64,000 nucleotides of DNA. It comes from Aquarana catesbeiana (taxonomy: Eukaryota; Chordata; Amphibia; Anura; Ranidae). The notes beneath the pieces were generated by a model. The model saw only the letters and a list, made by a program, of their open reading frames with translations. It was not told the origin of the DNA and did not search any database. Position numbers and translations under genes: made by a program. How positions within the stretch are numbered: position 1 is the stretch's first letter; each line of letters starts with the position of its first letter. Shown here piece by piece: positions 1-12,320 of the stretch. The stretch covers positions 25,699,294 through 25,763,293 of the forward strand of contig NC_133334.1 of assembly GCF_042186555.1 (NCBI RefSeq). Reading direction: 5' to 3'.

Positions 1-91
1 AAAGGGCTCTTAAACTGCAATAAAAATAAGAAAAAAAATCACACATTGTTGGTTACCTATTTTTAAACAGAATCCTTTTAAAGTGCACTAC

Positions 92-143
92 GAGTCCAAT
101 CAAATGAGTCCAATCAAATGAGTCCAATCAAATGAGTCCAATC
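92..143. repeat. 14-bp tandem repeat
   Basis: The unit GAGTCCAATCAAAT is repeated between three and four times without interruption. Confidence 0.9.
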
Positions 144-946
144 ACCTAGTATTGGTTACCTGTCTTCATGCCTTCTTCACATGGTTAAACCAGTGTTGCT
201 ATTTTTAATATGTTTATTATGAAGACATGTTTAATGGGATTGCTCATTCTTCCATAACCTGTATTTATTTATTCTCTGCATCCCACTTCAACCACAGGAA
301 ATGTAAATCCTCAGGCGGGAATGCTAACGAATAGTCACCAGCTTGTTGTGCAATGTTGGGGGGGGGGGGGAGGACCTGAAAACCACCACTAAACATAATT
401 AAAACAAATAACAAAGCAGCACGGTCATGCTGAAATTCAAATGCATCATTTGTGGGAATATAAACATGATGATTCGCACAACAAGGGAATGATGATGCCT
501 CCGCTTTGTCACGTAGTGAGACCTCGTGTGTCCAGGTCACTCAGATTGCATCTTCCTGTTGTTCACTCCGAAGGAATTTCTCCAAATATAAAATAAATAC
601 ATTCTTTACGGACATGCTTTCTTTACCGCAGCAGTCCACGTTAATGGGCTGAGTAATTGATTATATTGACCGTTTCCATAAAAAATGCTAAGTGGAAAAG
701 ACTTAAAGGAGAAGTACTGTGGGTCACAGAAGTGCACTTAGTTCTGCACTCCTGTGACCCAGATTGAGCCGACAGAGGGCGAAAACCATTGAAATGAATG
801 GAAAACGCATCAAAAAAGCACCACGGTTGCATTTTTTTGCATCCTATGTTTCACAGGTATGTAATTGGAGTCAGGCAAACAGAAAAAGACACAGGTAATG
901 CATTTGTTGCAGCGGAGCATGGTGTGAAAACCCCCCCATTAAAGTA
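144..946. other. Intronic sequence with one hairpin
   Basis: No gene was seen. A near-perfect hairpin at about 719-762 (stem TGGGTCACAGAAGTGCA) follows CTTAAAGGAGAAGTA. It resembles the inner part of a TTAA-type short element whose right end is lost. A G-run lies at 358-371. Confidence 0.5.
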
Positions 947-1850
947 CACTCACCGGCCACTTTATTAGGTACACCTTGCTAGTACCGAGTTTGGACCCCC
1001 TTTTGCCTTCAGAACTGCCTTCATTCTTGGTGGCATAGATTCAACAAGGTGTTGGAAACATTCAGAGATTTTGCTCCATAGTGACATGATAACATCACGC
1101 AGTTGCGGCAGATTTGTTGGCTGCACATCCATGATGCCAATATCTGGTTCCACCTCATCCCAAAGGTGCTCTATTGTATGGAGATCTGGTGAGTGTGGAG
1201 GCCATTGGAGTACAGTGACCTCATTGTCCAGTGGTAAGATGATGATTATTTATTATTATTGGTACTTGTATAGCGCCGTCAATTTATGCAGTGCTTTACA
1301 TATACATTGTACATTAACATCGGTCCCTACCCTCAAGGAGCTTACAATCTAAGGTCCCTAACTCACATTCATATACTAGGGACAATTTAGACAGAAGCCA
1401 ATTAACCTACCAGCATGTGTGTGGGAGGAAACCGGAGTACCCGGAGGAAACCCACGCAGGCACAGGGCAAACTCCAGGCAGGTAGTGTCGTGGTTGGGAT
1501 TCGAACCAGCGACCCTTTTTACTGCTAGGCAAGAGTGCTACCCACTACACCACTGGATCTTTGTGACATGGTGCATTATCCTGATGGAAGGAGCCATCAG
1601 AAGATGGGGACATTGTAGTCATGAAGGGATGGACATGGTCAGCAACAATACTCAGGTAGGCCGTGGTGTGTAAATGATGCTCAATTGGTACTAAGGAGCC
1701 CAAAGTGTGCCAAGAAAATCTCCCCCCCACCACCAGCCTGATCCGGTGATACAAGGCAGGATGGATCCATGCTTTCATGTTGTTTACGCCAAATTCTGAC
1801 CCTACCATCTGAATGTCGCAGCTGAAATCCAGACTATAGTGCTAATTCAC
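947..1850 (-). mobile_element. Tc1-like transposon, 3' half, interrupted by a SINE
   Basis: The left end reads CACCGGCCACTTTATTAGGT, a familiar vertebrate Tc1-like terminal repeat. Read on the minus strand, 965-1153 encodes the C-terminal end of a Tc1 transposase (IMDVQPTNLPQLRD, then CFQHLVESMPPRMKAVLKAK and GGP), ending near the terminal repeat. The element resumes at about 1557 after an inserted SINE, and minus-strand sequence at 1560-1808 continues into the DDE core with frame breaks. The N-terminal half and the other end are missing, so it is inactive. Confidence 0.88.
1235..1556 (-). mobile_element. tRNA-derived SINE inside the Tc1 element
   Basis: Read on the minus strand it starts at about 1556 with a tRNA-like head. 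The A box is of the type TAGTGGGTAGCACT (about 1528-1545) and the B box is GGTTCGAATCC (about 1495-1506). A conserved central part follows (GGTTTCCTCCGGGTACTCC, about 1424-1445). The tail is GGCGCTATACAAGTACC with an AATAATAATAA end. The host Tc1 sequence continues on both sides, which shows that the SINE came later. The central core resembles that of old lobe-finned-fish SINEs; the exact family name is not certain. Confidence 0.85.
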
Positions 1851-1856
1851 AGTATA

Positions 1857-3034
1857 CAGTGCATTGCATTCAACCCCTTGGCATTTTTCGTGTTTTGTTG
1901 CCTCACAACCTGGAATTAACATGGATTGTTTGAGGATTTGTATCATTTAATTTACAGAACATGCCCACAACTTTGAAGATTTTTTATTTTTTTTTTTTTT
2001 TTGTGAAGCAAACAACAAATAGGACAAAATAACAGAAAAAGTCAATGTGCATAACTATTCACCCTCCTAAAGTCAATACTTTGTAGAGCCAACGTTTGCG
2101 TTTTCTTTGATGGCCAAAAAGTTTAATTTTAGTCTCATCAGACCAGAGCACCTTCCTCCATACATTTTTGGAGTCACCCACGTGCCTTTTCACAAACTCA
2201 AAACGTGCCATTTTGTTTTTTGCTGAAAGTAATGTCTTTCTTCTGGCCACTCTGCCATAAAGCCCAACTCTATGGAGCGTACGGTTTATTGTCGTCCTAT
2301 GTACAGATACTCCAGTCTCTGCTGTGGAACTCCACAGATCCTCCAGGGTTACCTTATGTCTCTGTGCTGCCTCTTTGATTAATGCCCTCCTTACCCGGTC
2401 TGTGAGTTTTGGTGGGCGGCCGTCTCTTGGCAGGTTTGCTGTTGTGCCATGTTATTTCCATTTGGTTATGATAGATTTGATGGTGCTCCTAGGGATCCTC
2501 AAAGATTTGGATATTTTTTTATAACCTAACCCCGACTTGTACTTCTCAACAACATTGTCCCTTACTTGTTTGGAGAGTTCCTTGGTCTTCATGGCAGTGT
2601 TTGGTTAGTGGTGCCTCTTGCTTAGGTGTTGCAGCCTCTGGGACCTTTCAAAAAGGTGTGTCTATGTAATGACAGGTCATGTGACACTTAGATTGCACAC
2701 AGGTGGACATCATTTCACTAATTATGTGACTTCTGAAGGTAATTGGTTGCACCAGAGATTTTTATGGGCTTCATAACAAAGGGGGTGAATACATACGCAC
2801 ATGACAATTATCAGTTTTTAATTTCTGAAAAATAGTTTTATGCATATATTTTTCTAATTTTTTTTTTTTTTTTAACAGAAAATATTTTTCTAATTTTACT
2901 TCACCAACTTAGACTATTTTGTTCTGATCTATCACATATAATTCAGATTTTTTTTAAAAAGCATTGAACTAAAGGCTGTAATGTAACAAAATAGGTAAAA
3001 AGCCAAGGGAGGTGAATACTTTTGATAGGCACTG
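1857..3034 (-). mobile_element. Tc1-like transposon with broken transposase
   Basis: The left end CAGTGCATTGCATTCAACCC and right end ...GAATACTTTTGATAGGCACTG are inverted partners with TA outside. On the minus strand the N-terminal HTH region (about 2600-2320), then RRALIKEAAQRHK-like and TAETGVSVHRTTINRTLHR-like stretches can be followed. The catalytic start (KVLWSDETKIKLFG, near 2120-2160) comes next. After that the sequence jumps to the terminal region, so the second D and the E of the DDE triad are deleted. Frame breaks also occur near 2530. It lies almost directly against the previous Tc1 copy. Confidence 0.88.
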
Positions 3035-3036
3035 CA

Positions 3037-3970
3037 GTAATAAAAAACTTAAATCTTTTTTTATACATATATACGACTCTATAACCTTTATTGTATGCCC
3101 ACAATCTATGCTTGCATTTGATTTCAGTCTCGGCTCTGATGAAGGAGCTTCTGTGAGCCCCGAAACGTGTTGGCTAAATAAATACATCTCCTTGAATCTT
3201 TTATTGGAACAAACACATTTTAACTTTAGCATTCTGGTGCGGCGCTCCTGTTCTAGCCTCCTATTTTTTGTGTGTCACCCGTTCCACTTATTTCTGCTCC
3301 TGGTGTCACAGAGACCTGAAGTGTGGGATGATCACAGTGGGGACTCCAACAATAGGAACTCAATGGCAGTTTTAGCCTTTCCCTATCTAAAGCTAGGAAA
3401 ATGATGTGTGTGGGGGTTTGGCTCTAATACTTTTCCAGTAGCCTTTTCCCATACATTCAAACACCTGACAATGGAACAGATGTTATCACTTTTCAGAGGG
3501 GTGGTGCACTTGTCATTCATCTGATAAATGATCGGTTTTGCTCTGTCCAATCTCTAGTTTCTCACACTGCACCTGTCAGCGATTTCCTCCCGGCCTTGTA
3601 CTTTGGAATCGTAAGGGAATTAGGAGACAAGATACTTCAAAAGAGGCAACATTGCTGTAAAAGAAATTGAGACATCTCAGGAAACAAACTCTTCCGTGTT
3701 CATGTACTGCAGCCAGGACACCGTGCTATGTCTGATGAACTTTTACCTTGTCTGGAGCTCCTTAAATGAGAATCTCAAAAGGTTTATTGAGAATAAACAA
3801 GTTTAATGATCCGAAGCAGGTGGTATGTGCATTGGAAGGATTTTAGCAAACCTTGCTACTGATATGGGCCTTGCCAATACTCATACTCCAATGGAATGTT
3901 AGGTGGGAGGGGTCTGTCTTTGCGTTGGTCATATGATCCGTTTGGGTCAGCCCTGGTATTCCTTAATACA
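3037..3970. other. Intronic sequence with a CGAAACGTGT motif block
   Basis: At about 3136-3245 lies a block with GCTCTGATGAAGGAG, CCCCGAAACGTGTTGG, an AATAAATA stretch and GGCGCTCCTG. The same order recurs in other repeats of the window. The remainder shows nothing recognisable. Confidence 0.5.
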
Positions 3971-3972
3971 TA

Positions 3973-5098
3973 CAGTCATGGCCAAAAATATTGGCACCCT
4001 TGCGTTTGTCAGATAATGCACCACTTTGCCCTGAAAATAGTTGCAATTACAAATGTTCAAGCATCCTCGCGTTTCTTTCTTTTGTTTGTACTGGTATGAC
4101 ACAAAAAGTGGAGAAACAAAAAGCCAAATCTGACATATTCCACGCAAAACTCCAAAAACGGACTAGACAAAATGATTGGCACCTTCTCTAAATTTTAAGA
4201 AATAATTGCATTCCAAGTTTGTGATGCTCCTGTAATTTGTCATTAAACTCACCTGTATCTTTTAACCACTTAAAGTGGAGGTCCGCCTAATTTTTATTTT
4301 TTTTTAAAAAGTCAGCAGCTACAAATACCGCAGCTGCTGACTTTTAAAATAAGGACACTTACCTGTCCAGGGCGCCCGCGATGTCGGCACCCAAAGCCGA
4401 TCTATCCCTCGACTGTCGGGTGCTGCTGCCGCCATCCTCGGTAAGGGAATCAAGAAGGGAAGCCTTGTGGCTTCACTTCCTGGTTCCCTACTGCGCATCC
4501 GCTACTCGCGCTGCGCTATCCCACTGGTCCCTGCTGTTTTCTGGGACCCGTGTGTCTCCCAGAAGACAGCGGGGGGGGGGAGAGTGGTGTACATACCGGG
4601 TGGCTCAGGTATCTATGCCTGGAAGTGGGAGCAAAATACCTGTATTAGACAGGTATCTGCTCCCCCCTGAAAGGTGCCAAATGTGACACCGGGGGGGAGG
4701 AACCGGAAAAGCGAAAGTTCCATTTTTGGGTGGAACTCCGCTTTAAGGACCAAGCCTTTTTCTGACATTTGTTGTTTACAAGGTAAAATCAATATTATGT
4801 GCTAGAAAATTGCTTTTTTTTCTTTCCAAGGGGTGTGTTACCAAATATTAAATTGAGGGTGCCAATTATTTTGTCCTGTCCATTTTTGGAGTTTTGCATG
4901 TAATTTGTTAGATTTGGTGTTTTGTTTCACCACTTTTTTTTGTGTGATACCAGTACAAACAAAAAGGAATAAACATGAGAAACGCATCGAGGCCTTCAGG
5001 TAAGACTGCGTAGGTTAAGCATTTTAATAAATAAATAAACATTTGGGGTCGCAACAATTTTCTGGGCAAAGTGGTGCATGCAAGTTTGGCCATGTGTA
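3973..5098. mobile_element. Non-autonomous Tc1-like element, interrupted
   Basis: It starts after TA with CAGTCATGGCCAAAAATATT and GGCACC. Sequence at 4846-5096 is the inverted partner of 3980-4180 (for example CAATTATTTTGTCCTGTCC against GGACTAGACAAAATGATTGG) and ends TTTGGCCATGTGTA. No transposase frame remains. A group E fragment and a TTAA element are nested in the middle. Confidence 0.8.
4274..4742. mobile_element. TTAA-flanked short element, group A
   Basis: The ends are AGTGGAGGTCCGCC and GGTGGAACTCCGCT (inverted), each bordered by TTAA (4270-4273 and 4743-4746). It sits inside ACCACTTAA|GGACCAAGCC, the end of a group E repeat seen intact elsewhere, so the TTAA target duplication is read directly. 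A stem at 4309-4346 (CAGCAGCT...AGCTGCTG) recurs in other group A copies. TTAA suggests piggyBac or Kolobok mobilisation. Confidence 0.85.
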
Positions 5099-5200
5099 CA
5101 TGAACTTGAGAGTATCCTACCACCTTTCCTGCTTCTGTTTCAGCTAATGTCTCTGATTTGACATCATGTTCTCCTAAAGAACTTGAACACTTGCATATTT

Positions 5201-5636
5201 ATGCCCCGTACACACGGTCGGACATTGATCGGACATTCCGACAACAAAATCCATGGATTTTTTCCGACGGATGTTGGCTCAAACTTGTCTTGCATACACA
5301 CGGTCGCACAAAGTTGTCAGAAAATCCGATCGTTCTGAACGCGGTGACGTAACACACGTACGTCGGGACTATACACGGGGCAGTAGCCAATAGCTTTCGT
5401 CTCTTAATTTATTCTGAGCATGCGTGGCACTTTGTGCGTCGGATTTGTGTACACACGATCAGGATTTCTGACAACGGATTTTGTTGTCGAAAAATTTTAT
5501 AGCCTGCTCTCAAACTTTGTGTGTCGTAAATTCCGATGGAAAATGTGTGATGGAGCCTACACACGGTCGAAATTTCGGACAACAAGGTCCTATCACACAT
5601 TTTCTGTCGGAAAATCCGACCGTGTGTACAGGGCAT
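5201..5636. mobile_element. Foldback element with CACACGGTCGGA ends
   Basis: It begins ATGCCCCGTACACACGGTCG and ends CGACCGTGTGTACAGGGCAT. The same arms recur inside in both orientations (for example near 5295, 5450 and 5560), so several hairpins are possible. A second copy is at 29592-30009. No protein is encoded. Confidence 0.85.
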
Positions 5637-7787
5637 TAGATTTAGTCTCTTTTGGAAGCATCAAAGAATAAATGATCAAAATCGAAGTGCAGTATAGAGG
5701 GTGAAGGGACTGGTCATCATTATTGCCTGTGGTCTTCCTTCAGCTGACCTTTTCCCCATCAATGCCTTGTTCTGCTCTTTAAAGATACAAGGAAAACGGA
5801 CACCCCTATATGGCTGAATACATTCATGAATCTACTGGTGCTCTTCGAGGCATATCTTCGGTCTCCCACGGCAGACATACAACTATGAGGCTATAGGCTC
5901 AAAAGTGTTTAGGTACCCTCACATTCCACTTGATTGAAAGTACACAAAGAACCGCCTCAAGCTAGCAATACAAAAATAGTTTTTTGTTCACCCTGCAGGC
6001 TGAATTAAAGAAACAGATGCTTCCATCTGTGCTAAAAAGTAAGGATTGTTGAGTCTCCCGCTGTCTCTATTGTATAATGATGAAGTTTTGAAAGCATGGG
6101 AGCGCCACACCCAATTGTACAGACTTTTTAAAAGACTTTTATTTTGTAACAGCCAACACGTTTCGTGCGGTGCGGCACTCCCCCTTCATTAGGGCTAAAA
6201 ACAGGATGATGCAGTCACTTGGATTGGAAAGACCATTATATTGTACCCAAGCGGTTCTTGCATCTGTGTCAGGGCTCTTCTCTGGACTGGATGGCTTAAG
6301 TAGGCAGAACTGACGAGCAGGATATCATCAACAGGTGAGTAACTGTGGAGAGATATGTGCTGGCAATTAGCCGACAGCTGAGCGCCTAGCTCAGAGAAGG
6401 AAGGGCTGAGGCCAGCCCTGACAATCTGACTGGATACAGGCAATATTCTGCCAACAATTTTCAGTCTGGCTCCTTTGATTTTTCAGTCAAAGGATGTTGG
6501 GCAGAGTGGTACCGACAGGGCCACCCACTGATCTAATGTGGCTGAGTCTATGGCCAGCTTCAGTGGAGGAAGGAGTCACAGCTCTCACTCAGCTACATTT
6601 GTAAATATCAACTTGATCTATTGAGCTCTGTGAACAGCAGAATTTTTCAGCTAAGTGGGATTAGGAGAGCCTGGATAACATGTAAACTGTTACCTAGAGC
6701 TCCATTTGCTGCTAAGAAGTGAGACTATGAAATATTAATGTTCATCATTTCATATTTACCCACTAAAAAAATAATCAGTCCTGTCCTCAATAATTAAAGC
6801 CACTCGTTATTGTTAAATAATAAAATGCTGAATAATCTGGCAAGGTCCACCTTACCTAACTGCAAACAAAACTTTTAATATTTAAAATGTGATTGGCAGT
6901 CAGCAATTCTGGTAAAAAGTCAAGCAACCTTCTGAGATCGGAGATGAAGGGATTCATGGGAAAATGTATTTATAAACCAAGGAAAGAGCTTATCTGACTC
7001 CTCTGCCAAGTTGGAGGTTTTGTACAGTAGAGGGGAACACTTGACCGCCTTTCATTTGCAAAGCTGGTAATTATCGCTGAAAAGACAAAACGTATTATTG
7101 TAGAGAGCAGGTTCAGAGTACCGGAATAGATGACTCTCATCACTGTCCCCCCCTCTCTAATCACACAGCCTGAGCCTCGTACCAAACTGATCCTCTTATT
7201 TCCAAAATCTGCAGTTATTTATGGATGCGGGAACCAACAATTTCATCCCTAATTATCGGTTTTTCCGCCAGCCCTGGGATCTTGCTTTGGCAAAGATTCA
7301 GCGTGCACAAGGTCGATACCAGCAAAACAAATGTCAGCTTTCATCAGAAACAATAAAGTGGACCTGTACTCATATGTTTTTAGCATTCTATCTAACTAAA
7401 TCTTCGGGTCAGATTGGTAAGATTAAAACCGAAATTGACATTTATGTGTTCGTTTGTCCAACTTGCCATTGATCTCTGTGACTTGGCTGTCGTACAGATT
7501 TGGTATAATGGTCTGAATCCACTAGGGTTGGTCTGTGGAATATCGCCAAGTGTCCAAAACCTTCTCTGAGTGATACATTGGGCCACAGAATGTGGGTAGA
7601 TTGGGGTGTTTATAGCTAAAAGTAGACGCTACATAAATAACTTAAGAGATAAAAATATATATATATAATATATAATCGTGGAGCTTACCAGTCGCTTCCT
7701 GTGAGCTGAAAGCACAAACACGCCTATCGCCTTTCAAAACTGTCTTCTGTAAACTACCAGTTGACCTATCTTCCATGTAATCTAGAT
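5637..7787. other. Intronic sequence without recognised genes
   Basis: The one notable item is an ACACGTTTCG motif at about 6156-6165 followed by CTTCATTAGGGC, preceded by an inverted AATAAA-type stretch and GGGAGCGCCA (6098-6150). An (AT) run is at 7652-7672. Nothing else was recognised. Confidence 0.5.
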
Positions 7788-8392
7788 CAGTGGCCTCCAG
7801 CCACCTGCGGATCCCCTTACCTCCTTTAGTGCCCCCTAATTTGCTGCAGTGCCTTCAGAACCCTATGGAGACCCCAACCTCCAAAAGTGTGCAACAGTAC
7901 TCCCCAGTCCTTGCAGTTCCCCCCAGCCTCCTGGAGAGACCCATATCCCCCTCCAGCGACCCCATCCTCCTCAGTTGCCCCCAGCTCCCTCTAGAAAACT
8001 CTACAGCAGTGGTTCTCAACTCCTGTCCTCAGGACCCACTAAAGGCCAGATTTTAAGTATTACCTTGGGGAGATGCAGACTAGAATACTGCAATCACTGA
8101 GCAGCAAATTATATCACCTGTGATGTATTTGAGTTATCTTGCAAACCTGGCCTGTTAGTGGGTCCTGAGGACACGGGTTGAGAACCACTGCTCTAGAGAG
8201 CCACCAAGTCCCCAAACTAACTTCAGAACCCCCATTCCCCCACAGTGACACTCAGCCACAACCAGAGCCTTTTAGCATTCCAATACCTTTACTTTTATTG
8301 TGTTAATATAAACATTTTCCCTTACTGTTGGGGCATGGAAGGTTTTGGAAAAATTTACCAGGAATTGGCCTCAATAAGGTTAGGAACCACTG
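7788..8392. mobile_element. hAT-like non-autonomous element
   Basis: It starts CAGTGGCCTCCAGCC and ends AGGAACCACTG, flanked by ATCTAGAT (7780-7787) and ATCTCGAT (8393-8400), 7 of 8 matching. The interior is a decayed CCCC-rich tandem series and is split by another hAT element. Confidence 0.78.
8007..8190. mobile_element. 184-bp hAT-like palindromic MITE, copy 1
   Basis: The ends CAGTGGTTCTCAACTCC and its complement near 8174-8190 form a long hairpin. The flanks are CTCTACAG (7999-8006) and CTCTAGAG (8191-8198), 7 of 8. A second copy of the same length is at 60538-60721. Confidence 0.9.
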
Positions 8393-9136
8393 ATCTCGAT
8401 GAAGAGACAAGGACCTATTTACTCGTTTGTAGACCAAATTTAGCGAGCATGCGGGGTGGCATCCATGGCTCCCTCTGTAGATACAGTAGAGTGAGTGGCG
8501 TAGCCACTCAAGGACAGGATTACCAGGAAAAATAAAGAAAAAAAGCCCTATAAAAGAAAACTAATGCAGCCACCACATCTAAGGACTGGTAACTTGCAAT
8601 ATATTACATTTTGTTGAGTGTGGGCTTCAACGAGACCATGGGAACTTCCCAGTGCATGTTCACAAATTTCATTTGTAGCAAATACGTGAGTAACTTTTGA
8701 GGTTCAGGTTATTACACACGGCTCTCCTCCTCTTTGCCCAGCTCTGTTTGAGATGGTTCAGTGAGATAACTTGGATATATTATACAGACAGGAGTGCTAA
8801 CATAAAAAGGAAACCATTGAAGTAGTATTCGAAATTATTAAGTCATGATGACTGGTCAGGAGCCCCTTTAACGGCTTTGAGGAGTCTGATGAATCATGGT
8901 CACCGACTGTGAAACGTGACCCTGTATTCTATTGACAGAGAAAGCAAGTTATGTCTCCTATTGCAGCTACACATTGATGGGCCTTTTTGAGTCTATAAAT
9001 ATTAAAGTAAATAACCAATCCTCTATTAAGTACCAAAATACTCTAAAGCCAAAGAACCCTCCATTACGTTTATATTAGACTTTAGATGATATGTTTGACT
9101 TGGGTGTTGCTTTGGATTAGCTGTTCTAGATCCCTG
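8393..9136. other. Intronic sequence, nothing recognised
   Basis: Only a weak GTGAAACGTG motif near 8919-8930 stands out, preceded by GAGGAGTCTGATGAATCATG. Confidence 0.5.
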
Positions 9137-9140
9137 TTAA

Positions 9141-9816
9141 CTACTTAAGGACCAGGTCTATTTTTCAAACTTGTTGTTTACAAGTTAAAATCAGTTTTTC
9201 TTTGCTAGAAAATTACTTAGAACCCCCAAACCATATTTATTTTTTCCAGACACCCTAGAGAAAAAAATGATGGTCGTTGCAATACTTTGTCACGCTCTAA
9301 CGATCGCGGCAATACCTCACATGTGTGGTTTGAACACCGTTTTCATATGCGGGTGCGACTTACGTATGCGTTTGTTCTACGCGCGGAGGGATGGGGCGCT
9401 TCGAAAAAATGTTTATTATTTATTTTACTTTTTATTTTTTATTTTTACACTGTCCTTTTATTTCTATTACAAAGAATGTAAACTTCCCTTGTAATAGAAA
9501 AAAAGCATGACAGGACCTCTTTAATGTGAGATCTGGGGACAAAAAGATCTCAGATCTCACATTTACACTTAAAAGGTAAAAAAAAAATAGCTTTTTTTTT
9601 TTCTTCTTTCGATAAGTGGCAGAGATGACCAGGGCGCGGCAGGGGGGGAGGGGTGCACCCCTCCCGCCATCGATAAAAGTGATCTCGGGGGGCAAATCTG
9701 CCACGGAGAACAGTTTTAAAGCGGACTGCCCGCCGTTGAAAAAAATCTGCTGCTCTAACAATGGTATTTAACATCAAAGTAGTGATGTATAACCACGGCG
9801 GGCGGTCCGTAAGTGG
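9141..9816. mobile_element. TTAA-type element, group E
   Basis: The ends CTACTTAAGGACC and GGTCCGTAAGTGG are inverted, bordered by TTAA (9137-9140) and TTAG (9817-9820). An inner hairpin at 9475-9560 pairs GATCTGGGAC with its complement-like partner around AGATCTCAGATC. No protein is encoded. Confidence 0.78.
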
Positions 9817-10019
9817 TTAGGGTACAACTTCTTCATATTGTTGGAAACAAATACCCAACTTGGTCAACTATTTTTTTCATAGATTCTTGCAAACTGTGGG
9901 ATCCGTCTAATGCTGACTACGCGTACAGCAATGAATGGTCAGTTGATTGTGGATTTGATAATTTCAAAAGATTTTTTGCATTAAAATGATTATTCAACAG
10001 CAAGAATCAAATCAACAGT

Positions 10020-11035
10020 CTTCACTGGTCAACCCCCCTCTCCCCCAGATCTTCACTTGTCAGCCCCTCTTTGCTCCCCCCCCCCCATCTTCACGGTTCA
10101 GCCTCTCTCTGCCCCCTGTCTTCACTGGTCAACCCAATTTCCCTCATTACCCCTGTCTTCACTGATCAGCCCCTCTCTGCCCCTGATCTTCACTGATCAG
10201 CTCCTCTCTGCCCCTCATCTTCACTGATCAGCTCCTCTCTGCCCCTGATCTTCACTGATCAGCTCCTCTCTGCCCCCTGTCTTCACTTGTTAGCCCTTTT
10301 CTGTCCTTTCTTGTCTGGTCAGCCCATTTCTGTCCTGTCTTCTCTGCTCAGCTCCTTTCCACCCCTGTTGTCTTTAGTCATCTCCTGTCTTCATTGGTCA
10401 GCCCCTTTCTACTTCATCTTCTCTGGTCAGGCCCTCTCCACCCAATGTCTTCTCTGCCCAAGCCCCTCTCTGTCCTCTGTCTTCACTGGTGAGCTTCCCT
10501 CTCATCACCCCACATCTTCATTGGTAAGCCCTTCTCTACTCCATGTCTTCACTGGTCAGCCCCTCTGTCTTTCTATCTTTACTGGTCAGCCCCGCTGCCC
10601 TTCTGTCTTCACTGGTCAGCCCCTCTGTCTTCACTGGTCAGCCCTCTCTGCCCTTCTGTCTTCACTGATCAGCCCCCTCTGCCCTTCTGTCTTCACTGGT
10701 CAGCCCTCTCTGCCCTTCTGTCTTCACTGGTCAGCCCTCTCTGCCCTTCTGTCTTCACTGATCAGCCCCCTCTGCCCTTCTGTCTTCACTGATCAGCCCC
10801 CTCTGCCTTTCTGTCTTTACTGATCAGCCCCCTCTGCCTTTCTGTCTTTACTGATCAGCCCCCTCTGCTCTTCTGTCTTTACTGGTCAGCCCCCTCTGCC
10901 CTTCTGTCTTTACTGGTCAGCCCCCTCTGCCCTTCTGTCTTTACTGGTCAGCCCCCTCTGCCCTTCTGTCTTTACTGGTCAGCCCCCTCTGCCCTCTTTC
11001 CTGACTGGTCAGCCCCTCTGCCCATCTGTCTTTAT
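10020..11035. repeat. 31-bp minisatellite, about 1 kb
   Basis: The unit CCCTTCTGTCTTCACTGGTC plus AGCCCTCTCTG is repeated about 30 times, with exact 31-bp spacing at 10661, 10692 and 10723. Units are more degenerate on the left. Variants alternate TGGTCAG and TGATCAG. The open frame across it is only a by-product of composition. Confidence 0.92.
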
Positions 11036-11960
11036 TTATTCACAATACAGATTCCTTACTTAATTCTTACTTACTATAAACAATTTTTACATATTTTCAT
11101 AAATTTGATTGAAGCTTTTTCTTTTTTTTTATCATGCAATTGAAACGCTCCATTAAAATGGGAATTTTATTTTCATCTCCGGTTTGCATGACATCAATGG
11201 CCTGAAATAATTCTCTAATCATTCTATTATCCTTCACTTCAGTGGTGAAAGGAAGAAATGTTGGGCTTTGTTATGTGAAACCTCGTTCCATATTGACTTT
11301 GACCTCTTATCCTTTTGGGAGTATTTAAGTACTTTGTACCCCCCTAGTGGTTTGTAATGAGGCCATGCGGCCTCGTGTGACCCAGTCAGCAAAGGTTAAG
11401 TAGGGCAGACGGGGTTGTTGCTATTGTGTCTGTCATTCCTACAAGTCAATCTTTCCATTCCTAGACTTCATTTTCTCAATTTCTGGAAAATTCATTAATG
11501 GCCCACATGTTCTGTACACCATGACACCCATGCTGTCACCGCATTCAGCAGTCAAAATTGTTTTGCCCTGATGTTCTCCTCTTGTCTTTGCTAGTCTGAG
11601 AGTGTAACATTGACCATAGATGGTAATATTTAGGTGGATTTTTTTACACTCTATAGAAGTTTTTGTGTTAACATTTTTAATGATTTCTATTTTGAAATGA
11701 TATATAAATCAATATAGTTTCCACTGATCAACTCACATCAGAGTCTACCAACATCCTGAATAACTATAGGAAAAATTATAAATTCATGTTGTAAAGTGCT
11801 GCACAAACTATTGGCGCTATATAAATCTTGTATAATAATCATAATAATAAAGAACCAGATGGGACTTTTTAGGTATACATACTGAAGCGGTTGAGCTATT
11901 AAAAATTTGGCATTATTTTAATAAAGATTAATTGTCAAACACATAAAACGGATGATATTA
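11036..11960. other. Intronic sequence with a SINE tail
   Basis: At about 11793-11852 the sequence AAAGTGCTGCACAAACTATT followed by GGCGCTATATAAATC and ATAATAATCATAATAATAA matches the 3' end type of the SINE at 1235-1556. The remaining sequence shows nothing I can name. Confidence 0.6.
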
Positions 11961-11969
11961 TAGAACGCA

Positions 11970-12320
11970 AAGGCATTTTTTCCTTCCAGTGACACTACAG
12001 ATGCAGGGACGTTTTTTTTTCTTTCTGGTAACACCACTGATGCTGGGACATTTTATTTTTTTTTGAGTGACACCACCAATATTGGAACATTTTTTCATTA
12101 CAGCTACACCACCCATGCATGGTCAATTTTCTTTCCAGTGACGCCAATGACGCAGAGGCATTTTTGTTTTCCTCCAGTGACACCACCAAATTAGGGACAT
12201 TTTTCCTCCAGTTACACCACTGATGCTGGGACAATTTTTTCTTCCAGTGACACCCATGACACAGGAGCATTTTTCTTTCCAGTGATACCACAGACACAGG
12301 GACATTTTTTCTTCTAACCA
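11970..12320. repeat. Minisatellite of about 45-48 bp
   Basis: About seven units each contain TTTTTCTTCCAGTGACACCA followed by a variable GATGCTGGGACA-like part. Several units contain a CTTTCCAG or TTCCAG acceptor-like sequence on the + strand. Confidence 0.85.

Noticed and set aside
1235..1556. A tRNA gene, because of clear A and B boxes
   Set aside because: The tRNA-like head is joined to a SINE core and AATAAT tail and has no complete cloverleaf that I can draw, so it is a SINE.
10287..10823. 178-codon frame on the + strand
   Set aside because: It runs through the 31-bp minisatellite and reflects composition only.
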